Shown in pieces: positions 21,776 through 30,750 of a stretch of 64,000 bases of DNA. Position numbers and translations under genes: made by a program. This DNA is from Denitrificimonas caeni DSM 24390. GTDB lineage: Bacteria > Pseudomonadota > Gammaproteobacteria > Pseudomonadales > Pseudomonadaceae. The notes below the pieces were generated by a model, which was not told the DNA's origin, did no database searches, and saw only the letters and a list, made by a program, of their open reading frames with translations. The first letter of the stretch is position 1, and every line of letters begins with the position of its first letter. The DNA is taken from contig NZ_ATXQ01000003.1 of the NCBI RefSeq assembly GCF_000421765.1, forward strand, positions 264,491 through 328,490, given 5' to 3'.

Positions 21776-23827
21776 GTGACTGATCAAGACAATCCCCTCC
21801 TACAAGATTTCGACTTACCAACCTACTCAGCGATTCGCCCAGAGCATATCGAGCCGGCCATTGATAAAATTCTCGCCGAAAGCCGTGCCGCGATTGCGCA
21901 GCTGTTAAGTAACCAGCAGCAACCAACCTGGGACAGCTTAGTGTTACCGATGGACGAGCTTGGTGCACGCTTGGGCGAAGCATGGAGTCCGGTCAGCCAC
22001 CTGAATGCCGTGTGCAACAGCCCAGAATTACGCGTGGCTTATGAAGCCTGCCTGCCTAAACTGTCTGAATTCTGGACAGAAATGGGACAAAACCGTGCAT
22101 TGTTTGATGCCTACCAAGCCCTAGCAAAAAGCCCTGCGGCTGAGCAGCTTTCGATTGCACAAAAAACCATTTTAGAAGATGAACTGCGTGATTTTCGCTT
22201 GTCTGGTATTGATTTAGAGCCCGCTAAACAAAAGCGTTACGGCGAAATCCAAATGCGTCTCTCAGAGTTATCCAGCAGCTTCTCTAATAACTTGCTGGAT
22301 GCGACCCAAGCTTGGACCAAGCACATCACCGATGAGCAAGCACTGGCGGGTTTGACCGACTCAGCCAAAGAGCAAATGGCTCAAGCCGCGCAAGATAAAG
22401 AACTCGATGGTTGGTTAATCACCCTGGAGTTCCCAAGCTATTACGCTGTGATGACCTATGCTGATGACCGCAATTTGCGTGAAGAAGTCTACCGCGCCTA
22501 CAGCACACGCGCCTCTGATCAAGGTCCCAATGCTGGCCAATTGGATAACTCCCCAGTGATGGCAGAGATCCTTGATTTGCGCCTAGAGCTGGCGCAGCTG
22601 CTGGATTTTAAAAACTACAGCGAGCTGTCGTTGAGCACGAAGATGGCTGAATCTACCGAACAGGTTCTAACCTTCTTGCATGATCTAGCCGAGCGCAGCA
22701 AACCTTTTGCTCAGCAAGATTTAACTGAATTACGCGCTTTTGCGGCAGAGCATCATGTCGATGATTTAAACAGCTGGGATATTGGTTATTTTAGCGAGAA
22801 ACTACGTGAGCAGCGCTATGACATCAGCGAAGAAGAGCTGCGCGATTATTTCCCCATCGATAAAGTGCTCAGCGGTTTATTTGCCATTGTTGAACAACTC
22901 TACGGCATTCAAATTACTGAGCTAAGCGATTTTGATAGCTGGCATCCAGACGTGCGTCTGTTTGAAATCACTGAAGACGGCAAACATGTCGGACGTTTCT
23001 TCTTTGACCTGTATGCCCGCTCGCACAAACGTGGCGGCGCGTGGATGGATGGTTCACGGGATAAATACCGCGATTCCAATGGCACGCTGATCAATCCAAT
23101 CGCTTATCTAGTCTGTAACTTCACCCCAGCCAGTCAAGGCAAGCCTGCATTACTGACTCACGATGAAGTCACCACCTTATTCCACGAGTTTGGTCATGGT
23201 CTGCACCACATGCTGACCCGAATTGAATTTGCTGGTGCTTCCGGAATCAACGGCGTGGCCTGGGATGCAGTCGAGCTGCCAAGTCAGTTTATGGAAAACT
23301 GGTGCTGGGAACCAGAAGGTTTAGCGCTGATCTCCGGGCACTATGAAACGCAACAAGTGCTGCCTAAAGCACTGCTGGATAAAATGCTTGCTGCACGTAA
23401 CTTCCAGTCGGGTTTAGGCATGCTGCGACAGATTGAGTTCTCTCTGTTCGACTTTGAGCTGCACTGCAGCCATGGTGATGGTCGTAGCGTACTGGATGTT
23501 CTAAACGCGGTACGAGAGCGTGTGGCAGTAATGGCACCACCGTCGTGGAATCGCTTTGCTAACAGTTTTGCCCATATTTTTGCTGGCGGTTACGCTGCTG
23601 GTTATTACAGCTACAAGTGGGCTGAAGTGTTATCGGCTGATGCGTTTTCACGCTTTGAAGAAGAAGGCGTACTCAATCCAGTTACCGGTCGCGCTTTCCG
23701 TGATGCCATCCTCGCTAAAGGTGGCTCACAATCACCGATGCAGCTGTTTATTGAATTTCGCGGACGCGAGCCAAGCATTGATGCATTACTGCGTCACAGC
23801 GGCCTTAGCGACCCTCACGCGGCATAA
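21776..23827 (+). CDS. prlC: Oligopeptidase A
   Basis: 683-residue M3-family zinc metallopeptidase that degrades cytoplasmic peptides, including cleaved signal peptides. The zinc motif HEFGHGLHH is at about residues 469-477, with downstream glutamate ligand regions. It starts with GTG (21776), giving VTDQDNPLLQDFDLP, typical of OpdA N termini. A small zinc-ribbon gene follows 14 bp later, probably in the same transcript. Confidence 0.96.
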   Translation: MTDQDNPLLQDFDLPTYSAIRPEHIEPAIDKILAESRAAIAQLLSNQQQPTWDSLVLPMDELGARLGEAWSPVSHLNAVCNSPELRVAYEACLPKLSEFWTEMGQNRALFDAYQALAKSPAAEQLSIAQKTILEDELRDFRLSGIDLEPAKQKRYGEIQMRLSELSSSFSNNLLDATQAWTKHITDEQALAGLTDSAKEQMAQAAQDKELDGWLITLEFPSYYAVMTYADDRNLREEVYRAYSTRASDQGPNAGQLDNSPVMAEILDLRLELAQLLDFKNYSELSLSTKMAESTEQVLTFLHDLAERSKPFAQQDLTELRAFAAEHHVDDLNSWDIGYFSEKLREQRYDISEEELRDYFPIDKVLSGLFAIVEQLYGIQITELSDFDSWHPDVRLFEITEDGKHVGRFFFDLYARSHKRGGAWMDGSRDKYRDSNGTLINPIAYLVCNFTPASQGKPALLTHDEVTTLFHEFGHGLHHMLTRIEFAGASGINGVAWDAVELPSQFMENWCWEPEGLALISGHYETQQVLPKALLDKMLAARNFQSGLGMLRQIEFSLFDFELHCSHGDGRSVLDVLNAVRERVAVMAPPSWNRFANSFAHIFAGGYAAGYYSYKWAEVLSADAFSRFEEEGVLNPVTGRAFRDAILAKGGSQSPMQLFIEFRGREPSIDALLRHSGLSDPHAA

Positions 23828-23841
23828 CAGGCGAGATGATC

Positions 23842-24126
23842 ATGACGACGTCAGACAAGATTCCAGAGAATGAAACTAGAAAACGCTTTATCGCCGGTGC
23901 AGTATGCCCAGCTTGTCAGGTCATGGATGGCATTCGCATGTGGGAAGTCGATGGCGTGCCCAACCGCGACTGCGTGCATTGCGGCTACAGCGATACGCTA
24001 AATGCCGACGGCAACTCAATTCCTAATGAATTGGCGACACGGGTGAACGTCAGTGCCCTGCAAAAGCCTAAAGACACAAAAGGCCAAGCACTGCAGTTTT
24101 TTCCCAACCCGAAGCTGAAAAAATAA
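23842..24126 (+). CDS. YheV-family zinc-ribbon protein
   Basis: Small protein (94 residues from this start) with two CxxC pairs, CPAC and CVHC, about 20 residues apart, forming a zinc ribbon as in the YheV/DUF2387 family found downstream of prlC in gammaproteobacteria. Function unknown. GGCGAG abuts a first ATG at 23836 but lies 6 bases before the ATG at 23842, which is preferred. Confidence 0.88.
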   Translation: MTTSDKIPENETRKRFIAGAVCPACQVMDGIRMWEVDGVPNRDCVHCGYSDTLNADGNSIPNELATRVNVSALQKPKDTKGQALQFFPNPKLKK

Positions 24127-24144
24127 AATCATCTACCCAATATA

Positions 24145-24174
24145 AAAAACGGCCCCGAAGGGCCATTTTTTATT
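24145..24174. terminator. Bidirectional terminator (yheV / cytochrome c peroxidase)
   Basis: A GGCCC-CGAA-GGGCC stem with A6 on the left and T6 on the right, between convergent genes. The UUCG-like tetraloop on the minus strand makes it very stable. Confidence 0.85.
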
Positions 24175-24186
24175 ACTCCAAGAACC

Positions 24187-25182
24187 TTATTTAGCAAAAG
24201 GCGCTGGACGCGGTGTTGCTGCTGTTGATGGCGGCAGAATCGGCATTGCAAAACTTGGCTGCTCACCGGTTAAGCTTTTCAAGAAAACGGTAATCTGCGC
24301 AATCTCTTCTTTCTCGAGTTTGCGGCCTAACTGTAAACGCGCCATCACATCCACTGCTTCTTCCAGATTCCAATAGGCACCATCATGGAAGTATGGGTAA
24401 GTGAGTTCGACGTTACGCAGGGTTGGCACTTTAAACTTAAAGCGGTCTAAGTCATCACCGGTCAAACCGGCAACACCTTCTGCAGGGTTCTTAGTTTCAT
24501 AAGCTTCAATCACGCCCATCTTCTGGAACGAATTACCACCCGCTGCAGGACCATTGTGGCAGGCAGTACAACCGACATCTTTAAACAGTTTGTAGCCTGC
24601 TTTTGCATCAGCACTAAGTGCTGCTTCATCACCTTTGAGCCACTTATCAAAAGGCGCATTCGGTGTGACTAAGGTTTTTTCAAATTCAGCAATCGCATCA
24701 GTCACTTCATCGATAGTGATCTTGTCGACTTTGTAGACATCTTTAAACGACTCTACGTACTGTGGAATAGAGGCCAGAACGTCCACTGCTAAATCATGGG
24801 TAAAACCCATTTCCATAGGATTAGCAATCGGACCGCCAGCCTGCTCTTTCAAGTCAGCAGCACGGCCATCCCAGAACTGCGCCAAGTTTAAGCTTGAGTT
24901 CAATACGGTTGGCGAGTTGATTGGCCCTTCTTGCCAATTATGACCAATCGATGACGGCAAGTTATCACTGCCACCCATGCTTAAGTTGTGGCATGAGTTA
25001 CAAGAAATAAAACCTGACTTAGATAAACGTGGATCAAAAAATAACTGCTTACCCAACTCAACTTTAGCTTGGTCGGTGACCACTGCAGGCTCGATCGGTT
25101 GAATCGGCTCGTTTTTTTGTGGTGCAGCAAAGGCAACCACACTCATGCTCACAGTGAGCGCTAATACAGATAATCTAAGCAT
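24187..25182 (-). CDS. Di-haem cytochrome c peroxidase
   Basis: 331-residue periplasmic enzyme reducing H2O2 with electrons from small c-type cytochromes or cupredoxin. It has a signal peptide (about 1-19) and two haem attachment sites, CNSCH (about 61-65) and CTACH (about 206-210), with a conserved methionine-containing C-terminal domain. Length and layout match Pseudomonas CcpA/CcpR. A perfect FNR/Anr-type palindrome lies about 75 bp upstream of the start, fitting the low-oxygen induction known for this enzyme. Confidence 0.93.
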   Translation of the reverse strand: MLRLSVLALTVSMSVVAFAAPQKNEPIQPIEPAVVTDQAKVELGKQLFFDPRLSKSGFISCNSCHNLSMGGSDNLPSSIGHNWQEGPINSPTVLNSSLNLAQFWDGRAADLKEQAGGPIANPMEMGFTHDLAVDVLASIPQYVESFKDVYKVDKITIDEVTDAIAEFEKTLVTPNAPFDKWLKGDEAALSADAKAGYKLFKDVGCTACHNGPAAGGNSFQKMGVIEAYETKNPAEGVAGLTGDDLDRFKFKVPTLRNVELTYPYFHDGAYWNLEEAVDVMARLQLGRKLEKEEIAQITVFLKSLTGEQPSFAMPILPPSTAATPRPAPFAK

Positions 25183-25251
25183 CAGGTTATTCCTCTCTGG
25201 AACTTAATATATTTCTTGTAAGCATAATGATGGATAGTTCATACCTTTGAG

Positions 25252-25265
25252 TTGACCCTGGTCAA
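25252..25265. promoter_or_regulatory. FNR/Anr-type binding site upstream of cytochrome c peroxidase
   Basis: TTGAC-CCTG-GTCAA is a perfect 14-bp palindrome with the FNR/Anr/Dnr spacing (TTGAT-N4-ATCAA consensus, one symmetrical change per half-site). Its centre is about 76 bp before the peroxidase start codon, consistent with an activator position near -41.5 of a promoter. No Anr gene is in the window. Confidence 0.75.
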
Positions 25266-25347
25266 AGCACACGAGGATGCAGCAGATGAACTCATATTGA
25301 AGGCCTCTTAACTGCTACCAAAGTGAAGTGAAGCGAGCCCTTGACAC

Positions 25348-27081
25348 TTATGTTGCTTGCGCTTGCGCAACACTTAACGGATCCAATGCTTGCATCGCCG
25401 CATATTGGCTAACAAAAACTTGGCCACCGAAGTGTTGCAAGAATTCCGAACGGTGCAACTGATCCATTACCGGACCTTTCACCTCAGACAAATGCAACTG
25501 TATACCGGCAGCAGTGAGGCGCTCGGTAATGGCCTCCAAACTGTCTAAAGCGCTGGCATCTATTAAATTCACACCGGAGCACATCAACACTAAATGCTGG
25601 CAGTTGGGGTAATCCACCATCAAACGCGTAATGCTTTCTTCCAAATAGCGAGCATTGGGAAAGTACAGGCTTTCATCGACGCGCAAAGACACCACCTGCT
25701 CACTCTGCACCACATTAAAACGCTCGATATTGCGAAAGTGCTCACTACCCGGTAATTGCCCAACCACCGCAATGTGCGGACGACTGGTACGCCACAGAAA
25801 CAATAACAGCGATAAGCTAACGCCCATGATGATGCCGATTTCCACGCCCATAAACAGCACACCAAAAATGGTTGCGGCCTGAGCAAAAAAGTCTTGTTTA
25901 GAAAAACGCCAAGTGCGCTTTAAAGAGCCTAAATCGACGAGACTGAGTACTGCCACAATAATGGTCGCAGCCAATACCGCATGGGGTAAATTGTGAAATA
26001 ACGGGGTAAAAAATAGTGCCGTAACGGCAATACCAATCGCAGTTAAAACACCTGCCATCGGCGTTCTCGCGCCTGCATCAAAATTAACAATCGAGCGTGA
26101 AAAACCACCGGTGATTGGAAAACCACCGCTGACTGCTGCGGCAATATTAGCAGCACCTAAACCAACTAATTCTTGGTCTGGATCAATTCGTTCGCGGCGT
26201 TTGGCAGCTAGGGTTTGCGCAACCGAAACTGATTCAACAAAACCTACCAAGCTAATCAATAAAGCTGCAGGTAATAACTGCATGGCCAATTGCCAATCCA
26301 GCGTTGGCAAGCGCAATACTGGTAAGCCCTCTGGAATTGCACCGACCACTTGCACACCGCTGCTTTCTAAGTTGCCCAGAGTAACCACAACAACCGAGAC
26401 AATAATAGTGACCACCGGCCCCATTTTCGTCAGGCTATCGGCCCAGACTGGAGTGCAGCCTAACTGCAGCAGCCAACCTTTTAAATGGGTACGCGACAAC
26501 TGTAAAAATAACAGCGATAAACCGCCAATCAGCAAAGTTGGAAAATTCACATAAGGAATCTGTTCAGCCAAGGACGGCAGTAATTGCGACACCGTTTGTC
26601 CGTCGGCTTTGACGCCTAAAATATGTTTGAACTGGCTTAAAGCAATCAGCAAACCTGAAGCACTGATAAAACCTGAGATCACCGGATGGCTTAAGAAATT
26701 AGCCAGAAAGCCTAAACGTAACAACGCCATCAGTAACAAAATCAGCCCAGATAACGCGGCCAATAACATTGCTGCACCGATATAAGCCGCAGACTCAGCG
26801 GCAAACAGAGGGCCTAGCGCCGCAGCCGTCATCAGTGAAATGACCGCCACTGGCCCCACCGCTAAAGTACGACTTGAACCAAAAATCGCATACAAAAATA
26901 GCGGCGCAATACTGGCATACAACCCAGTGATGGGTGGTAAGCCTGCCAGCATGGCGTAAGCTAAACTTTGCGGAATTAACATCAAGGTGACGATCACCGC
27001 AGCTAAACCATCTTTACCTGCGGTGACTCGATCATAGGTAGCGGCCCAGTCTAAGCAGGGCAGCCAACGCTGCAGTTTCAC
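25348..27081 (-). CDS. SulP/SLC26 family anion permease with STAS domain
   Basis: 577-residue inner-membrane transporter with 10-14 hydrophobic helices (about 20-430), including the family region LPPITGLYASIAPLFLYAIFG in part, then a cytoplasmic STAS domain (about 450-555, with CSGVNLIDASALDSL). The substrate is probably sulfate, sulfite or bicarbonate; next to sulfide oxidation genes, export or uptake of a sulfur oxyanion is plausible. It starts with GTG overlapping the stop of the upstream oxidoreductase gene (GTGA), so it belongs to that operon. Confidence 0.9.
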   Translation of the reverse strand: MKLQRWLPCLDWAATYDRVTAGKDGLAAVIVTLMLIPQSLAYAMLAGLPPITGLYASIAPLFLYAIFGSSRTLAVGPVAVISLMTAAALGPLFAAESAAYIGAAMLLAALSGLILLLMALLRLGFLANFLSHPVISGFISASGLLIALSQFKHILGVKADGQTVSQLLPSLAEQIPYVNFPTLLIGGLSLLFLQLSRTHLKGWLLQLGCTPVWADSLTKMGPVVTIIVSVVVVTLGNLESSGVQVVGAIPEGLPVLRLPTLDWQLAMQLLPAALLISLVGFVESVSVAQTLAAKRRERIDPDQELVGLGAANIAAAVSGGFPITGGFSRSIVNFDAGARTPMAGVLTAIGIAVTALFFTPLFHNLPHAVLAATIIVAVLSLVDLGSLKRTWRFSKQDFFAQAATIFGVLFMGVEIGIIMGVSLSLLLFLWRTSRPHIAVVGQLPGSEHFRNIERFNVVQSEQVVSLRVDESLYFPNARYLEESITRLMVDYPNCQHLVLMCSGVNLIDASALDSLEAITERLTAAGIQLHLSEVKGPVMDQLHRSEFLQHFGGQVFVSQYAAMQALDPLSVAQAQAT

Positions 27082-28820
27082 TTATGTTTATCCGCCTCAA
27101 AATCACAGGCCGCAGGTTCATTTGCAGCATGCGGTTCGTGATCTAAAATAGTCGGCTTGGCCAGCCACTCACGGCCTTTCAACAACATATCGAAGTAAAT
27201 GGTTGGCATCCAACGGGCTTTCAAAATCCACGCCAAGCGACGCGCAACCAGAGGATCAAGTGGAAAGGTAGGCAGTAGTTTGCCGCCATAACCAAACTCA
27301 GCAAGAATAGTTTTGCCGCGCTCAACCACCAACGGGCAAGCGCCATAGCCATCGTACATAGCACGCGGACCACGACCAGCCAGCACCGCGAGGACGTTTT
27401 CAGCAACCACTGGTGCTTGCTTACGCACGGCAGCAGCGGTTTTCGCATTGGGCGCAGAGCAGACATCGCCTAAGCTAAATACCGTGCCAAAACGCGGATG
27501 ACGTAAGGTGTCATGATCCACCTCCAACCAACCTTCAGCATTGGCCAACACACTTTCGCGGACAAAGCGTGGCGCGCGCTGCGGTGGCACAACATGCAAG
27601 AAATCAAAGGATTTCTCGATGCGCTGTTGATTGCCTTCGGCGTCCGTCACTTCAAACCAAGCCTTACCCGCTTCACCATCGACTTCCACTAAATTTTGCT
27701 GGAAGTTTAACTGCACTTGGTATTTCTCAATGTATTTCATCAATGGTGGAACAAAGTCAGCCACACCAAAGAGCACGCCGCCGGCAGTACAAAACTCGGT
27801 TTCTATTTGGCTGAGCACCCCTTCTTTCTGCCACCAATCGGCAGACATATATAAGGCTTTCTGTGGTGCACCGGCGCATTTAATCGGCATCGGTGGCTGG
27901 GTGAAAATAGCCCGGCCTTTGCGTAGGTTTTGTACCAACTGCCAAGTGTATGGCGCCAACTCTAAGACATAGTTAGAGGTCACACCATTTTTACCAAGGG
28001 TCTCACGCAAGCCTTTGATTGCATCCCAATGCAGCTTAAGACCTGGACAGACAATCAACGAGCGATAAGCCAATTGGCGGCCATCCTCTAACACAACAGT
28101 ATTCTGCTCTGGTAGAAAACCAGTCACGGCGGCGCGAATCCACTGCGCTGCTTTTGGGATGCACTGCACCATCGGCCGCTCAGTTTGTGAACGAGTAAAT
28201 ACGCCGGCACCGACCATGGTCCAACCCGGCTGATAGTAATGTTGCTCGCTGGGCTCAATCACACCAATACGCAAACTGGCATCTCGTTTGAGCAAGCTCG
28301 CAGTGACCGCACAACCTGCAGCACCAGCGCCGACCACTAACACATCATAGCGATTGCTTTGTGCCGTTTGCGTTGCGTTGGGCACACAAACTTGTTCACT
28401 CCAACGCTGCTGTAAACGCGGTAGTAAACCAGCTAAGTCATAGCCTGCGGCTTTAGCAGTATCGAGTACTCGTTGAGAATCCAGACGATGCGCTTCGCTC
28501 AATGCCCACAAGCTAGATGAACGCGTCCCGGTACGACAAAACGCTAAAACAGGGCCCTTAACTTGAGCAAGCAACTGTGCAAAATCAGCGACATTTTGAT
28601 CACTGATCTGCCCTGCAATCACCGGTAAATAATGATATTGCAAGCCCGCCGCTTGCGCCGCTTCAGCTATTTCGGCGCTGCTTGGTTGATCTTCACCTTC
28701 TTGATCAGGACGATTATTAATCACGGTCAAAAAGCCTGCAGCGGCAACCGAGGTCATATCTTTGGGCTGAATTTGCCCTATAACCGATAAAAAAGGTGTG
28801 AGCTGTTTGGTCGCTTCCAT
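27078..28820 (-). CDS. Fused PTP-like sulfurtransferase domain and SQR-type FAD oxidoreductase
   Basis: 580-residue two-domain protein. Residues 1-125 form a TIGR01244/DUF442-type phosphatase-like domain with a CX5R loop (FCRTGTRSS, Cys95). From about 150 on it is an FAD/NAD(P)-binding oxidoreductase (VLVVGAGAAGCAV) with type II sulfide:quinone oxidoreductase features: a redox cysteine in IKCAGAPQKALYM and a second in DVCSAPNAKTAAAV. It most likely oxidises sulfide to a persulfide and hands electrons to quinone, with the N-terminal cysteine as persulfide acceptor. It lies 16 bp downstream of the MBL gene and overlaps the sulP start. Confidence 0.9.
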   Translation of the reverse strand: MEATKQLTPFLSVIGQIQPKDMTSVAAAGFLTVINNRPDQEGEDQPSSAEIAEAAQAAGLQYHYLPVIAGQISDQNVADFAQLLAQVKGPVLAFCRTGTRSSSLWALSEAHRLDSQRVLDTAKAAGYDLAGLLPRLQQRWSEQVCVPNATQTAQSNRYDVLVVGAGAAGCAVTASLLKRDASLRIGVIEPSEQHYYQPGWTMVGAGVFTRSQTERPMVQCIPKAAQWIRAAVTGFLPEQNTVVLEDGRQLAYRSLIVCPGLKLHWDAIKGLRETLGKNGVTSNYVLELAPYTWQLVQNLRKGRAIFTQPPMPIKCAGAPQKALYMSADWWQKEGVLSQIETEFCTAGGVLFGVADFVPPLMKYIEKYQVQLNFQQNLVEVDGEAGKAWFEVTDAEGNQQRIEKSFDFLHVVPPQRAPRFVRESVLANAEGWLEVDHDTLRHPRFGTVFSLGDVCSAPNAKTAAAVRKQAPVVAENVLAVLAGRGPRAMYDGYGACPLVVERGKTILAEFGYGGKLLPTFPLDPLVARRLAWILKARWMPTIYFDMLLKGREWLAKPTILDHEPHAANEPAACDFEADKHK

Positions 28821-28836
28821 CTGGCGTTCTCCAAAA

Positions 28837-29700
28837 TCAAAGTGCGTTGAGCGGTATTTTTAAATAGCGTACACCGTTATCTTCCGCGGGTGGCAATTCA
28901 CCTGCACGCATATTAATTTGTACTGATGGTAAAATCAGCGTGGGCATCGATAACGTCGCATCACGCGCGCTACGCATGGCGACAAACTCTTCAGCGCTGA
29001 TCCCCTCACGCACATGAATGTTGTGCAGACGCTCAGCAGCGACCGTGGTTTCATTGCAATATTCTTCACGCTCTGGAGCTTTGTAGTCATGGCACATAAA
29101 CATGCGCATGCTGTCTGGTAAGGTGAATAAACGCTGGATGGAATGATATAAAGTGTGCGCATCGCCGCCGGGGAAATCACAGCGTGCAGTGCCGTAATCA
29201 GGCATAAATAAGGTGTCACCGACAAACACCGCATCGCCAATCACATAACTTAAGCAGGCTTGAGTATGGCCAGGCGTGTGCATGACTTGCACGGTCAAGC
29301 CGCCCACTTGCAGGGTCTCGCCATCTTTGAGCAGTCGATCAAACTGACTGCCATCGGTCGCAAACTGCGGCTCCACATTGAACAGTTTGGAAAATACTTT
29401 CTGTACCGCAGTAATCTCAGCACCAATCGCTAATGTGCCACCCAATTGCTGCTTCAGATAAGGCGCGGCAGATAAATGATCCGCGTGCACATGAGTCTCT
29501 AATAACCATTCAACGGTTAACTGCTGCTCTCGGACAAAGGCCACAATTTTCTCAGCGCTGTCAGTGTTGGTGCGACCTGAGGCGGGATCATAATCGAGTA
29601 CTGAGTCAATAATGGCGCAAGACTGCGACTCAGGATCACGCACGACATAACTGTAGGTGTAGGTAGCTGGATCAAAGAAAGCAGTCACTGCAGGTCGCAT
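28837..29700 (-). CDS. MBL-fold persulfide dioxygenase-like hydrolase
   Basis: 287-residue metallo-beta-lactamase protein of the ETHE1/Blh group. Metal ligands: ETHVHADHLSAAPYLK (HxHxDH), HTPGHTQACLSY, GDTLFMPDYGTARCDF (bridging Asp) and CHDY. ETHE1-type enzymes use a single Fe(II) to oxidise glutathione persulfide to sulfite, fitting the adjacent SQR. First gene of a tight MBL-SQR-SulP operon. GAGGAG lies before the ATG. Confidence 0.9.
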   Translation of the reverse strand: MRPAVTAFFDPATYTYSYVVRDPESQSCAIIDSVLDYDPASGRTNTDSAEKIVAFVREQQLTVEWLLETHVHADHLSAAPYLKQQLGGTLAIGAEITAVQKVFSKLFNVEPQFATDGSQFDRLLKDGETLQVGGLTVQVMHTPGHTQACLSYVIGDAVFVGDTLFMPDYGTARCDFPGGDAHTLYHSIQRLFTLPDSMRMFMCHDYKAPEREEYCNETTVAAERLHNIHVREGISAEEFVAMRSARDATLSMPTLILPSVQINMRAGELPPAEDNGVRYLKIPLNAL

Positions 29701-29720
29701 CGCACGCTCCTCACTGAAAC

Positions 29721-29786
29721 ACTATACAAATCGATATTAAATCATACACGAAAATAAAGAATATACTTATAACTGTTTCGTATATG
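29721..29786 (-). promoter_or_regulatory. Candidate BigR-type operator/promoter of the sulfide operon
   Basis: The AT-rich stretch upstream of the MBL gene contains an inverted repeat CATACACGAAA (29743-29753) / TTTCGTATATG (29776-29786) with 10 of 11 positions paired. It also contains the 16-mer ACTATACAAATCGATA (29721-29736), which shares ACTATACA and GATA with a site upstream of the ygaP-like gene (30120-30135). On the minus strand the 16-mer reads ...TGTATAGT, and TATAGT could be a -10 box. Control by the neighbouring ArsR-type repressor is inferred. Confidence 0.45.
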
Positions 29787-29812
29787 GATAACTATGGCCA
29801 TATTTTCGAGAC

Positions 29813-29837
29813 AAAAAAGGCACCACGAGGGTGCCTT
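29813..29837 (-). terminator. Intrinsic terminator downstream of the YgaP-like gene
   Basis: On the minus strand: GGCACC-CTCGT-GGTGCC followed by TTTTTT. A perfect 6-bp stem with T6 tail lies 34 bp after the small membrane protein gene, separating it from the MBL operon. Confidence 0.88.
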
Positions 29838-29870
29838 GAGTGTTGGTTACAGAATGCAGTCTGCAACCAA

Positions 29871-30074
29871 CTATTTTTTATCACACTGCTTGGTGCCGCA
29901 GGTGTTCACGCCAATAATACTGTAAGCAGGGCAGCTGCCTATGGCGCCGGTAATAATCGGCACAATACCAATCCAGCCCCACCAGCCAATCACATTAGTC
30001 AAAGCCAATCCAACTAAAACAAGACCGACAATAATGCGCAGACCGCGGTCAATTGAACCCATATTGCTTTTCAT
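29871..30074 (-). CDS. YgaP-family small membrane protein (DUF2892)
   Basis: 67-residue protein with a short basic N terminus and two hydrophobic helices (about 12-27 and 31-47) followed by CPAYSIIGVNTC. It matches the DUF2892 membrane part of YgaP without the rhodanese domain. In YgaP this part dimerises in the membrane and is linked to persulfide or thiocyanate handling. The C-terminal cysteines are conserved in the family. It has its own terminator and shares an upstream motif with the MBL operon, so common control is likely. Confidence 0.88.
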   Translation of the reverse strand: MKSNMGSIDRGLRIIVGLVLVGLALTNVIGWWGWIGIVPIITGAIGSCPAYSIIGVNTCGTKQCDKK

Positions 30075-30119
30075 GATGAATTCCCCTTTGCTGTTATAAA
30101 GGTGCTACACCATCAATAT

Positions 30120-30135
30120 ACTATACATTATGATA
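30120..30135 (-). promoter_or_regulatory. Motif upstream of ygaP-like gene shared with the sulfide operon
   Basis: ACTATACATTATGATA lies 46 bp before the small membrane protein start. It shares ACTATACA-N3-T-N-GATA with 29721-29736. On the minus strand it contains TATAGT, a possible -10. It may be a promoter with an overlapping repressor site. Confidence 0.4.
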
Positions 30136-30183
30136 AATTGTTCAATTAACGTATCGTCTTACAACGCTGCCAGTCGACACACG

Positions 30184-30507
30184 TTATTCGGTTCCGCTGC
30201 AAAAAAGCTGGTAGAGGGTTTCAATCACAGCCAGTGCTTGCGGACTACTGATACTGTAATAAATCTGTCGTCCATCACGGCGTGTATCTACTAAGCCTTC
30301 ACGGCGTAATACGCCCAGTTGTTGTGACAGCGTTGGTTGGACAATTTTTAAACGATCTTCCAACTCTCCAACATTCATCTCGCCAGCAACCAACTGACAC
30401 AGCAGCAATAATCGATCAGGGTTACCCAATGCTTTCAGCAACTGACCGGCCTCGTCAGCATTGTCGCGCAGTTGATCAATATCTATTGAAACAGCAGGTT
30501 TACTCAT
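30184..30507 (-). CDS. ArsR-family persulfide-responsive repressor (BigR/SqrR type)
   Basis: About 107 residues, winged helix. Counting from the upstream ATG at 30516, the two cysteines are at 40 (LLLLCQL, alpha-2 helix) and 106 (LFCSG, C-terminal helix), the pair that forms a tetrasulfide or disulfide in BigR/SqrR. The metal-binding CxC motif of ArsR/SmtB metal sensors is absent. The recognition helix region is VQPTLSQQLGVLRREGLV, with wing RRDGRQIYYSI. Expected to repress the neighbouring sulfide oxidation genes until persulfides form. The ATG at 30507 is favoured because AGGA is 8 bases upstream. Confidence 0.88.
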   Translation of the reverse strand: MSKPAVSIDIDQLRDNADEAGQLLKALGNPDRLLLLCQLVAGEMNVGELEDRLKIVQPTLSQQLGVLRREGLVDTRRDGRQIYYSISSPQALAVIETLYQLFCSGTE

Positions 30508-30750
30508 TGGAAACATCCTAAAGCACGTCGTCGTCCAAGCACCAACTACCGAATAAGAAAGCTCTTATCAAGCGCAGCACTTCAACATATTATTGATAAT
30601 TAAAAGCAATACTACCTTGATACCAAGGTTCTCGAAACAGGGCTGCAGGCATAAGCACAGAAGCAAAAAACATATCCATTACTGGATTCTGATTGGCATC
30701 TTGCCAGTGTTCGCCCACTTAGTAGCTTGATGCACAATAAGTATTTTTAT

